Part shown: in pieces, positions 54,607 through 64,000 of the stretch
How the letters are laid out: each line of letters begins with the position of its first letter
How positions within the stretch are numbered: position 1 is the first letter of the stretch
DNA from: Astragalus membranaceus
Lineage: Eukaryota; Streptophyta; Magnoliopsida; Fabales; Fabaceae
Direction of reading: 5' to 3'
Length of the DNA stretch: 64,000 bases
Assembly (NCBI GenBank): GCA_039519185.1
Contig: CM076847.1
Location: forward strand, 69,515,521 to 69,579,520
Made by a program: the position numbers and the translations under genes
Notes under the pieces: model-generated
Told to the model about the DNA's origin: nothing
Databases searched by the model: none
The model's input: only the letters and a program-made list of their open reading frames with translations

Positions 54607-56421
54607 AGAAAATAAAGGAAAGTGAAATAAGAAAGAAAGAAAGGAAACGTGGAGCAGAAAAGAGAAGAGAAAGAAGAAGAGGAAGAGAAGAAGAGGAAAT
54701 TAAGAAGAAGAGATTGGAACCCAAGCCCAAGTACATCATCTTCATCATCTTGCCTCCATTTTCGAAACCCAAGAGCTAGGTAAGCTTCTCCTCCATTTTT
54801 CCCCTTTGTGTGGACTACGAATTTTGAGGGTTTTAGTGGGGGATTTGTTCAAATCTTGGGTTGTATGATAATATCGATGTTTGAAACGTGATTAGCAGCA
54901 AGCCCAACAAGGATTCAAAGCGGATTGAAGCTCGATTCGAAGTTGGGAGCGGATTGGTGAATATAGGGTTTAGTTTGGGGATTTTGAGATCTCGGTGACT
55001 TCGGCTCGATAATAGCTCTCGCGTCAAGGGTGAGTTTTACTCACGTTTAGGATTGTTTATTTTTACAATGAATTTTACGTTGATTGATTTCGAAAGATTT
55101 TGAGTCGAAAACCGTTATTTCGAAATGTATCGTATTTTGACAAAATTCGTATATGTTGAGTTTTTGAGTGATTTGATTGATTGTGTGATGTTGATTGGAT
55201 CTGTTTTTATGGCTGTTTGAACTGTTTTTAATCGGAACAAGAATCAGAATTGAGCGGAGTAGCGGATTTCGCAAGAAACCGCAAAATCTGCATTTCACAG
55301 CAGACCGTCGCGTCGTGACCCGCCCCATCGCGTCGCGACCCCTCCTGAAATTTTAACAGTTTTCGTTTCTGTCGCTTTTCGCGTCGCGACGGAATCTGTT
55401 CGCGTCGCGACGCTTTGCAATTTTTCAGCAACAGTCACTGATTTTGTTTTCGCGAAAACTTTTGATCCGGGAACCCGATTGAGGTGTTCTCAGGTGCGTC
55501 TGAAAGCTTATCAAAAGGCCTAATCAAATGAATGATTTAAATCGTATAATGAGTTGTTTTTCTTGGTGAGAATCACGTTGAAAAACCGTGAAATGTGTGA
55601 TCGAACACGTAATACGTTGTTATATGTAACTAACTGTTCAATTAACGGTCAAGTGTAGATGGACTAAAAATGTTCATCGAGTGTAGATATATATATATAT
55701 ATATATATAATATCGAGTTGGGTGACGACCCATGATAACATACTAGGCGGGGCAGTCATAATCCCCTACCCTAGGCCCGTATACCATTAGGGAAAGTACT
55801 ATTGGTAAGGGGGTTCACCGAGATTAGCAGTGTGTGCGGTCGGTGTTGTGTTAAAAGTATTGTAGTGCGGTTCACCGGGATTAGCAATGTGTGCAGTCGG
55901 TGTCGTACTGAGTCAAATGCTATATATATATACGGTTCACCGGGATTAGCAAAGTGTGCAGTCGGTGTCGTGTAAATTTTCAAAGGATGATTCCTAATTG
56001 GACCGAGAGAGAGAGTAGTTAGGGGTCTCGGTAGAACTCACTGAGATTGTATCTCATTGTTTATATGTTGTGGTTTTACAGATAAACAGGGAAAGTGGAA
56101 ATCCAAGAGGCACGATTAGGTGGTACTCGGATGGTGGCTGAAGACTTAGCTTTATGCTTAAGTTTATATTTTTCCTTGTTATTTGTGTATCAAGACTCTT
56201 TGTCTTTAGCGTTATGTATTTATTTCCGCTTTCTTGTACGATATTGAACATTGTGTTTCACTGATGGTTTATGGTCTTATTTATGTTTAAGACTGTCCTG
56301 TTGTTATTCAGTGAAAATTTTTATAGTGATGTTCAGTATTTAAACAGGAAATATTATCTCCGATGTATTAGGGATGGTACACTTACGCATATCTACTAGT
56401 TAGAAATACCGGGGTGTTACA
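54372..56421 (+). mobile_element. Solo LTR of the element-1 family, 2050 bp, TSD GTCTC
   Basis: Ends TGTAACATCC and GGGGTGTTACA; TSD GTCTC at 54367-54371 and 56422-56426. Both ends align with element 1 (for example CTCAAAATAATTAA at the start and TATTTAAACAGGAAATAT near the end), so it is the same family in the opposite orientation. Order: U3, a (TA)n-expanded TATA zone (54560-54600), GA-rich tract (54601-54720), exon-like stretch, CGCGTCGCGAC pseudo-palindromes (55305-55415), a tandem repeat (55818-55972) and U5. No internal sequence. Confidence 0.95.
55030..56081 (+). other. Candidate leader intron in solo LTR 54372-56421
   Basis: CAAGG/GTGAGTTTTACTCACG at 55030 and GTTTTACAG/ATAAACAGGG ending at 56081 (1052 nt). 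Preceded by a GAGAT-TGT-ATCTC hairpin at 56043-56055. A further donor-like CTAG/GTAAGC lies at 54776-54783. Confidence 0.4.
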
Positions 56422-56566
56422 GTCTCCCACTCCACTTTTCCTCCAAAACTTCCACCACCCTCCCACCCCCTACCCCCTGCCCCTCCCCCTTTCTTTTTTT
56501 ATTGTATTTTTAATAAGAAAAAAATTAGATCTATAAATTAATGATGATAAAAATTAATTTCGTTTA
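56422..56566 (+). repeat. 168-bp tandem duplication, remainder of the second copy
   Basis: GTCTCCCACTCCACTTTTCC at 56422 continues the unit seen at 54199. A third, partial start (AGAATATAAATCTT) follows at 56567. Confidence 0.9.
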
Positions 56567-56605
56567 AGAATATAAATCTTTTGTTTTTTTCGTTTTCATG
56601 TTTTA

Positions 56606-57190
56606 AGCAGTGTGTTTTCGGGTACTTTAGGGTTCAAAAAAATTTGAACTATTCAAATACGTAACGTTCATTTCTCAATAACCGGTTTGTTGAAAGATAA
56701 TAATAATTTTGTAATAAAATACGTAAAGTTCAATGTTAAGCAGTGTGTTTTGGAGTACTTTATCGGTCGAAAAAACTTTTAACTGTTCCAATATGCAAAG
56801 TTTATTCCTCAATAACCGGTTTGGTGGAAAAAAAAAATAATTTCATGACAAAAAAATGTAAAGTGCGATGCTAAATAGTGTGTTTTGAGATGCTTTAGTG
56901 TACGCAAAAAAGTTCAACTATTTAAATATGCAAAGTTTGTGCCTCAATAGTCGGTTTGGTGAAAAAAAAATATAATTTCGTGACAAAATACGTATAGTTT
57001 GATGCTAAACAGCGTGCTTTGGGGTACTTTTGGGTCCAGAAAAAATTTTAACCGTTCAAATACTCAAAGTTCAGTCCTCAATAACTGATTTGTTGAAACA
57101 GATAATAATTTCATGACAAATACGTAAACTGTGATGCTAAGCAGTGTGTTTTAGAGTACTTTAGCGTTCACAATAACTAGTTTGGTGAAA
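56606..57190 (+). repeat. ~131-136-bp tandem array, about 4.5 units
   Basis: AGCAGTGTGTTTT-like starts near 56608, 56734, 56871, 57012 and 57141, each followed by GTTCAAATAC-like and CTCAATAACCGGTTTG words. Diverged but in register. Inverted fragments of the same unit are at 8650-8890. Confidence 0.87.
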
Positions 57191-57714
57191 AAAAATTAAT
57201 TTTATGACACAGACACCCGTGCAACTCACCCTTTTAGTGATTCCACCTCTTTAAAAAATTAATCTTTTTATACTTCGTCTCATTATATTTTTTAGGACCA
57301 TATTTTTCTGACTCTTTACAAAAAATAATTTATTTTTATACTTCTTCTCCTTATCTATTTATTAAATTTATTTAGTTCGGTCAGTACCAATTCATTTATT
57401 GAATTTCTTTCTTCTTAGTATCTATGGATAGCAATTTTAAAATCTTCTTATTTAATTTATAGTTATAATTTAATTTTTACTCACAAATATTAGACATTAT
57501 ATTTTATAAACCAATACCGTTACTATGGGTTATGTGTATGGAACAATTTGTTTGGATTATATTTATGCACACTCTATCTTAGTTTTTAAGTTCAGAATTA
57601 CATTTTTTTATTACACACTTTTTTTAATTCATACTTACCTTAAATTGAAACAAGGCGTTTTCATGTTGCAATGTATGAAACAAATTTTACTCAAAATCAA
57701 TTCTATATTAGCTA

Positions 57715-57752
57715 GAGTTTTACCCCGTGCAGCGCACGGGTCAATGCGCTAG
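57715..57752 (+). mobile_element. Helitron 3' terminus
   Basis: CCCGTGCAGCGCACGGG forms a GC-rich hairpin, followed nine bases later by CTAG (57749-57752) and a T. A hairpin close to a terminal CTRR followed by T is the Helitron 3' signature. The 5' end (A/TC...) was not located; the tandem array upstream may be part of the element. No Rep/helicase is present. Confidence 0.65.
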
Positions 57753-57927
57753 TTAAAAGAAAAATAAGTGTCCGCAACCAAAAAAAAGTGTCGCTTTATC
57801 TTTTCAATTTAATGTTAATTATCTTTTCACCTTTTATCCCCAAAATTAATAATATGTGCATCACTCTCAAATTATTATACTCCTTTGCGCATTTATGACA
57901 ATAATAAATAGACAATAGTTAATAAAA

Positions 57928-58275
57928 GATAAGTTAAATTATATTTTTGGTCATTTATTTTGACCAAAGTTTCAGTTTGTACCTTTATCTTTTTTCACAC
58001 TTTTGTCTTTTATGTTTCAAATTTGTGTCAAAGTGGTCATTTATGTTTGATATGTTTTAGTTGGGTCCTTCAATTGGTATGATATATTTCAGTTTGGTCC
58101 TCAAAAACAAAAATCCAATAGAACCAAAGTAAAACATATCATATCAATTGAATGACACATATCAAACATAAAAGACTACTTTGACACATATTTGAAGCAT
58201 TAAGAACCAAAGTAGGAAAAAAGATAAATTACCAAACTGAAACTTGGGTCAAAGATAAAAATGCAATTCAAACAG
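57928..58275. mobile_element. MITE with long inverted ends, about 345 bp
   Basis: TTTTTGGTCATTTATTTTGAC with AAGTTTCAGTTTG on the left matches AACTGAAACTTGGGTCAAAG with TAAAAATGCAATT on the right in inverted orientation. Likely Mutator-like; the TSD is not clear. A CTCCCT-type Stowaway end (GAGGGAGTA) at 58368-58376 suggests it is nested in an older Stowaway copy. Confidence 0.6.
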
Positions 58276-58379
58276 AAAGGTAATTTTGTAAAGTTGTTAC
58301 ATTGACTCATTTAAATTTTTTTCTTATACTATGTGAAATAACCTAAGACGATACTTACTGTGGGAATGAGGGAGTAATG

Positions 58380-58810
58380 TTAGTGATATGATACTCAATT
58401 TTGTGAGTGGTCTAGAAAGAGAGGAATAATTTTCTTTCTGATATGACACTCACCTTTAGCAGAGCGAAGTATATTGCCTTTAAAGGCTTTAGGGGAAAAT
58501 TAGAATTTTGGAGTTTATATTCTTAAGTGGTTCTTCTAAAAAAAGAGAAAATTGTATCCATGATTTTGTTTCATAAAGAGTTTTTTTGATAAATTTTTTA
58601 GCAAGGCCGTTTTCACACGAATGATATTGTATTCTTTTTCTTTTACTATGATGTTTCCCATTGAGGTTTTAACGAGACATACCCCAATTGACACCCAAAA
58701 TGGAGTCAGTGGCAGACCTAGGCTTTAGTGAGGGGGTTCAAGTACCCCCTAAAAAATATCTATTTATCTCTTGTATAAAAATATTTTTATCCTTTTAACG
58801 GTTGGATATT
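58380..58810. other. Gene-free DNA
   Basis: No coding region or element boundary recognised; AT-rich. Confidence 0.45.
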
Positions 58811-59141
58811 CAAGTGTGAGTGGTTAGTCCCACACCGACTATGAATGAGCTATATTAATGATATATAAGAGAGGGGATCCATATACCCAATGTCTTAAGG
58901 TTTTGGGTGGAGATGTGGCGTCAAAGTCTCTTGGTGGTTCGGTTCATTGGCTAGCTCATTGTTTCTCCAGGCGCGTTCAAGTGTGAGTGGTTAGTCCCAC
59001 ATCGACTATGAATGAGCTATATGAAGGATATATAAGATAGGGGACCCATATACCTAATGGATTAAGGTTTTGGGTGGAGACGTGGCGTCCAAGTCTCTTG
59101 GTGGTTCGGTTCATTGGCTAGCTCGTTGTTGCTCCTGGCGC
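58811..59141 (+). repeat. 167-bp tandem duplication
   Basis: CAAGTGTGAGTGGTTAGTCC starts at 58811 and 58978. Both copies contain GACTATGAATGAGCTATAT, TTAAGGTTTTGGGTGGAGA and GGTGGTTCGGTTCATTGGCT, with scattered substitutions. Confidence 0.93.
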
Positions 59142-59781
59142 TCCCCCGGACTCCCCTACAACCCTATATAAAAATATTTTGAACCCCCTGAAATTATAAT
59201 TTTGCATTAGGATCTCTAATTTTACACTCAATTGTACCTAAATACTTCACACAAACACATCCCTAATTTTATATTTTTTTATTAAAAGGAAAGTAATAAA
59301 AAAAAGCACACAACATAACGAACTAAAGTCTAAGATGCTCCACACACACAAATTTATTTTGACTATTTTTTGTTATATGAAAATCATATATCTATTTTTT
59401 ATTTATAAGTATTTATTCTATTAGGATTTGTCAATATTTCTGAATAAAACAAGAGTTTAATAGAGATGATTCGGTGAAACCCATAAAATAAACACAAAAT
59501 ATTCAAATAGTAAAATCAGGTTAATTGAACTATTTCCGTGGGAGCATTAGACACAAATTATTTGATAAAAGATACAATAACTAATATGTTTTTTTTTTGA
59601 CAAAATAACTATTATGTTAAAAACTAATAAATATTTCAAAAACTGAGTTTCAATAAAAAAAGCATATGTTTTCCCTGAATTATTTACATTTAAATTGAGT
59701 ACTCCTAATTTTCGAAGCTTCTAGATGACATTATGGGGAGCTTGATGTCATTTTTCAGCTTAGAGGCTGTGATTGAGATCA
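59142..59781. other. Gene-free DNA
   Basis: AT-rich; no coding or repeat structure recognised. Confidence 0.45.
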
Positions 59782-59789
59782 CTAAATAG

Positions 59790-60118
59790 CAATGTTTTTA
59801 AAATCGGACCGGAGATCGAACCGGCGAGGCCTCCGGTTCATGGTTGAACCGGATGAGTAATTTATTAAATAAAAAATATTAAATATTAAATTTTGGGGAA
59901 AAAAGTAAATTTAAAAATAAAAAAATGTATTTCGGGCAGTTCAATCCGGTTCGGTTTCCGGTTCAAAGTGGTTGAACTGCGGTTCAACCCGGTTCGATCC
60001 GGTTCGACCCGGTTCTGGGCGGTTCAATAGGACTGCGGTTCAAATTGGATTGAACCAACCGGCCGGGGGTCCGGTTCCCAGTTGAACCGGCCGATCCGGT
60101 CCGATTTTTAAAACATTG
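59790..60118. mobile_element. hAT-type MITE, 329 bp, TSD CTAAATAG
   Basis: Inverted ends CAATGTTTTTAAAATCGGAC and GTCCGATTTTTAAAACATTG enclose many CCGGTTCGACC-like words. The 8-bp TSD CTAAATAG is exact at 59782-59789 and 60119-60126, fitting the hAT superfamily. No transposase. Confidence 0.95.
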
Positions 60119-60126
60119 CTAAATAG

Positions 60127-62450
60127 GCGAATTCGTCAACATTGGCTTTGATTTGATAGACGCTCTACCTTGTGCAGAAATAGTACATGGCCTAATTATG
60201 GATGTGGTACGTGCCAATAACTAAATTGAATAATGGGTCTAGGTAGCAGGTTAGTGTCAATAAATAGAGGAATTAAATATGTCGTTTGATTTCGGTAAAA
60301 TAAACTTTACGCGCACACACTACCACCGCTTGTACTCGGGTTTGAACCCAAGAATCTATTGGATTTTAATCCAAAATACCCTAGATCTAACGGCAGTGGC
60401 TATTTCCCTAAAACTAGCCGTTAGAAGCATTCGGCTGTCCTAGTTGTTACAACAGTTTTAGACAGTCTTTCAAATAAGTTGGGCAAGAGTTTGTTATCAA
60501 AAACAAACTTAACTACCTAAGGGTAACTTGTATATAAACTACACCATGTACAGAATTAAATACACATTTGAATAGAATTTACGGTTTTCGTTTTTACTCT
60601 AAGTCCTATTCAGATACTTTCTTACAAAACTCTATGTGTATGCTCCTGAATTCTTCATCTAAGTTCATCTTTGTTCTTGGTAAAGTGTACCTTGCAAAGA
60701 TAAAGAACAAACAAGGTCAGTGTTTGTTCATCAACGATGCAGATAAGAGGAAATACGAGAGAGTAATAGTAAGGAAGGGATTTTTTACCTGAAACTCAGT
60801 GACTCGTTCTTCGTCTTCAACGTTTGAAGACCTTCGTGTACCCAATCGTTCGTTCCAAGTACTTGCAATCACAAAAACACAGAACCAAGTTAGGGTTTGT
60901 GTCAAAGAAATAAAACGAAGAGTAAAACAGTGAGAGAAACATTCATTACCTTCGTGTATCTGTCTGTTTCAAAACCTGGAACCCAGAAATCCTAAAAAGA
61001 GGAAAACATAAAGTTAGGGTTTCTAGAATCAATAAATCAAGAAGCAATAACAAGGGGTTTTTGCATTTTACCTATTTCTGAGTAGTTATGATGCAAGATT
61101 GAAGCATTTCCAAGCTTCAATCGTTGCAAAGTTCCTGTAAATTGAAAACCCTAGCAGAGCTAGGTTGAGACGTTGAAGAAAGAAGACAGAGAAGCAAGAA
61201 GAGAGAGAGAAGAATCTTGGAAAACTGAAGCGAAAAATTAGGGTTATGCTTATATACTACCGGTCATAAACGGGTCCGTGTTTATCCGTTTGAAGATCCG
61301 TTGGGTTCCGCATTGACCTGGTTTCAATAACTGGGTTCTGGTAAGTGAGATTGGGCCTCTGTATGTGGGCTTCAACTGCTATTTGCACCTCCTGCAATTA
61401 TCAAATACAGATCCAACAGAGCCGACGTCCCCTTGTCGCTGAAATTGCCAAGGCAACCGACAGTGAGGGACAATAGTTATTCCGAGTGACCGGTTGATAC
61501 GAAGTATATGTAACTCTAACTCAGACCTAAATTTTTATAGAGTCAATTTTTTAGATTTTAATATATTCTTAGATCTGAATAAATTGACGGTCTATTTAGG
61601 ATGAGATTGGAATGAGCTGAAAGACAATCGAAACAAATTTATAAGATGATCGCTTAAATATGACTAAAATATGACTTTTTATAAATGGAAAAAAACAGAA
61701 AGATTGAATTATTTTAGTATTTCATCATGTATTCAAACTTAAATTATGATTTTTACAATAGTACTACTTTACAACAAGATTTCTACTTAAACTAATATAG
61801 ATTTAAAACTAAACATTTTATATATAAAAGCCTCTTTACCAATGTAATAGAGTTAATAAATAGGGGTGATGACTGAGTAAGGGACGGGTTGGGACGGGTT
61901 ATACCCAACCCTAACCCGTCCTTAAATTTTGGTCTGGCCAATTCTCTAGAACCTAATTTTTGCTTAGACTCGAATAAACTCGATGTTTTGCAGCCTAAAT
62001 GGGAAGAATCTTAGGGTTGAAGCGGATTTTGCTCACCCACCAGTCCCACATTTTGTTTGACATTTTAGATTGTGGCACAGAAACTCGAAAATGCAATTAA
62101 TAACTCGGTTCATTAAAATTATTTTATATTTTTCTAATATAGTCATTGTTATTCCTTCCCTCTCTTAAGATTTACGTATTCCAAAACAACAATCAAAATA
62201 GACCAAATATTTTGGAAGAAAATGCCAAAGAAAATGGGACGAAGGGAGTAATAGACTTCAATGTTGATTTGCTCTCGAGTTTTAGTTATTTTCTTTCTCT
62301 GATACAAGTTACTATTTTTAAAAAAAATTAGAGATGAGCACGTTAAACCAAATTTTGAAATTGAGAGTCGATTATATGTTCAGAAAATATTAACACTTAA
62401 GACATCGATCTATTCGAAAATGATTATCTCTAGTTGACCAAGAGATTTTT
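60127..62450. other. Gene-free DNA with weak repeat traces
   Basis: 60300-61480 is less AT-rich and may be an old LTR on the minus strand: TGTTGGATCTGTATTTG, preceded on that strand by ACAAGGGGACGTCGGCTC, reads like a polypurine tract and LTR start near 61420. No second copy is present. A GGTTCAAACCC word near 60345 (minus) resembles a tRNA B box. CCTTCCCTCTCTT/ACGAAGGGAGTA at 62152-62250 may be a short Stowaway copy. No gene is supported. Confidence 0.4.
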
Positions 62451-62454
62451 AAAC

Positions 62455-63080
62455 AGGGAGATGAAAGATCTTGGTAATACATCTTTCGTGTTGGGCATAC
62501 GCATACATAAAAAAAACCGTATTGGAAAGGTTCTCAAGAGATAAGGCATGCGGGATTGCAAATCAGAGAATACCCATATGGCTAAGGGAGACAAGTTTAA
62601 TCTCGATCAGTGTCATAAGAAAGACCTTGAAGAAAAGGAAATGCAAAATATTCCTAAGACATCAGTATAAGGAGTTTGATATATGCCCGGGTTTGTACAT
62701 GTCCAGATACTGTGTGCATAATGAGATGTTGAGAATATTTTTAGTGATTCAGGATTAGACTATTGGAAAGCAGCCAAATGGATCATGTGGTACTTACAGA
62801 AAACAAAAGACTATATGCTCTCATATCAGAGGTCAGATCGACTTAATGTCTATGTGCTTCGACTTCGTCAAGTACCTCTGTTGTTAAAGAAAGAGTTCTG
62901 AGTGGGTAGTTTTTTTAGATAAGCGTGCTGAGTGGATAGTTGTCTATAAAACATATAAGAAGAAACTGAACTATTGTGGATACACTCATTAAAGGATTAC
63001 CACTCAAAAGGTTTCATGACCATAGTGCTCGTATGGGTGTTACGTCATTAAGTGTTGTTCAATTTTTGTGAGAGTTTATT
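62455..63080 (+). pseudogene. Ty1/copia RT-RNase H relic
   Basis: Several frames together give the copia RT C-terminal order: LGNTSFVLGIRIHKKN (about 62470), VLKR-GMRDCKSENTHMAKGD, KKDLEEKEMQNIPKTS (about 62620-62665), DYWKAAKWIMWYLQKTKDYM (about 62757-62815) and, much further on, TIVDTLIKGLPLKRFHD (about 62972-63020), the usual copia polyprotein end. Stops and frame changes occur throughout and the central RNase H is largely lost. Wording differs from the copia element at 11526-16477, so this is another, older lineage. No LTR is recognisable nearby. Confidence 0.75.
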
Positions 63081-63636
63081 ATTTTTAATATTTTATATAG
63101 GCATATTTTAGTTAATGTCAGGTTTAAGAATATTTTATGCAGAAATACAGTATTGGTATTTATTACAGTCCGAATGTGTTATGGTTTGATCTCAATGAGG
63201 TTTAAGGAGGACCAACTGGAATTAGGCATGTTAAGATCACGTTACATGAAAATTCCATGTTGCACATCCCCATCATGATCTGTATCATTTTATTGTGTCA
63301 GCGTATGTGACCACTTATTGGTTTAGTTACGATAGGTCTAACGAAGAATGCTTTGATCCTATGTTGGTATGATTGATGGACTGAATTATTTATAAATACA
63401 TTCAGAAATGACAGTCATTCGAGCTCATACAAATGATTCTCGGAATGCATATGTATAAGGTTGCACATATAGTCCAAGTGGGATATTATTATATCCTTAA
63501 TCCAACATTGACCTTAATTATATATGAATAATTTTCAATTCTGGACTATCACTTAAGATTAAGCCCAATTAATATGATCTAACAATGTTATGCTAATATG
63601 GACTTATGAGTATCTAATATATAGAATTTTGTCCTT
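63081..63636. other. Gene-free DNA, possibly 3' end or LTR of the copia relic
   Basis: AT-rich; no element boundary can be fixed. Confidence 0.4.
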
Positions 63637-63639
63637 TAA

Positions 63640-63823
63640 GGGTCCGTTTGATTTGCAATAGGTAAGTACTGGACAACCTTTTGTCTCGTACACTGTTTGA
63701 TAAACAATTGACACAATCAAAAAAGTGCAAAGTTTACTATAATTCCCTTCTAATATTTATAATGATTTTACATAATATAATTATAATATAATAAAAAGTT
63801 ATAAAGAAAATTTAATGATGGAG

Positions 63824-63861
<38 letters not shown>

Positions 63862-64000
63862 GGAAGAGAGGTCGTGATATGAGGAGATATAAGAGAGATG
63901 AAAGGAGAGAGGTAGAGAGAGGAATAGAGAAAGAGAGAGATGAGGGAGAGAGGTCATGAGAAGATATAAGAGAGGTGAGAGGAGACAGGTAGAGAGAGGG
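63640..64000 (+). mobile_element. Left end of a PIF/Harbinger-like MITE, running off the window
   Basis: GGGTCCGTTTGATTTGC begins at 63640 after TAA, a pattern typical of Tourist/PIF termini. The right end is outside the window. The distal part is GA-microsatellite. Confidence 0.45.
63820..64000 (+). repeat. (GA)n-rich tract at the window end
   Basis: Uninterrupted GA around 63832-63857, then imperfect GAGA/AGATGAGG repeats with GATATAAGAGAG units to the end. Confidence 0.9.

Noticed and set aside
1..64000. Endogenous pararetrovirus or other viral sequence
   Set aside because: All RT-containing sequences show retrotransposon order (protease, RT, RNase H with integrase, or LINE type); no movement protein or coat-type domain was seen.

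Overview
This is nuclear DNA from a flowering plant, most likely a dicot and plausibly a legume. That placement is inferred from the overall look of the repeats, not from a marker gene. The window holds no convincing host gene, tRNA, rRNA or CRISPR array. Nearly all of it is transposable elements, many nested, in an AT-rich background. Element ends are fixed to the base wherever a target-site duplication (TSD) can be read directly.

Layout. 1-7908: a Ty3/gypsy retrotransposon on the minus strand whose 3' LTR runs off the left edge; its gag-pol is badly decayed although the LTRs are almost identical. 7909-11520: intergenic DNA with an inverted piece of a ~135-bp tandem repeat, a plant-LINE RNase H relic and a short LINE 3' tail. 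11526-16477: a complete Ty1/copia element (220-bp LTRs differing at 2 positions, TSD CAACC) with broken gag and pol. 16905-17139: hAT-type MITE. 17997-19241: non-autonomous CACTA element. 19710-21075: 5'-truncated LINE on the minus strand. 21076-28381: two partial copies of a Tat/Ogre-like LTR retrotransposon, ending in a 500-N assembly gap (28382-28881).

29097-31627 and 40733-43205 are two solo LTRs of one family (TSDs GAAAT and CCCAT). Between them, 32443-39103 is a gag-pol-less LTR retrotransposon packed with GC-rich tandem arrays and a dispersed hairpin motif; it carries its own hAT MITE. 45014-50257: a Ty3/gypsy element (TSD GATTC) with recognisable protease, RT, RNase H and integrase and an unusual P/S/A-rich C-terminal extension. 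50263-54179: MITEs (Mutator-like, Stowaway, PIF/Harbinger). 54372-56421: a solo LTR related to the first element, inserted in a 168-bp tandem duplication. 56606-57752: a ~135-bp tandem array and a Helitron 3' end. 57928-64000: MITEs, a 167-bp tandem duplication, and a copia pol relic.

The most interesting signal is shared by four LTR copies (5364-7908, 29097-31627, 40733-43205, 54372-56421). Each has a conserved GTGAGT block and, 1.0-1.4 kb downstream in LTR sense, a conserved GTTTTACAG or GTTTTTACAG block. Together they look like an intron inside the LTR leader. Between them lie paired GC-rich pseudo-palindromes and tandem repeats whose sequence changes between families while the layout stays. 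The second strong signal is the hairpin-minisatellite architecture of the element at 32443-39103. No autonomous, intact mobile element is present.
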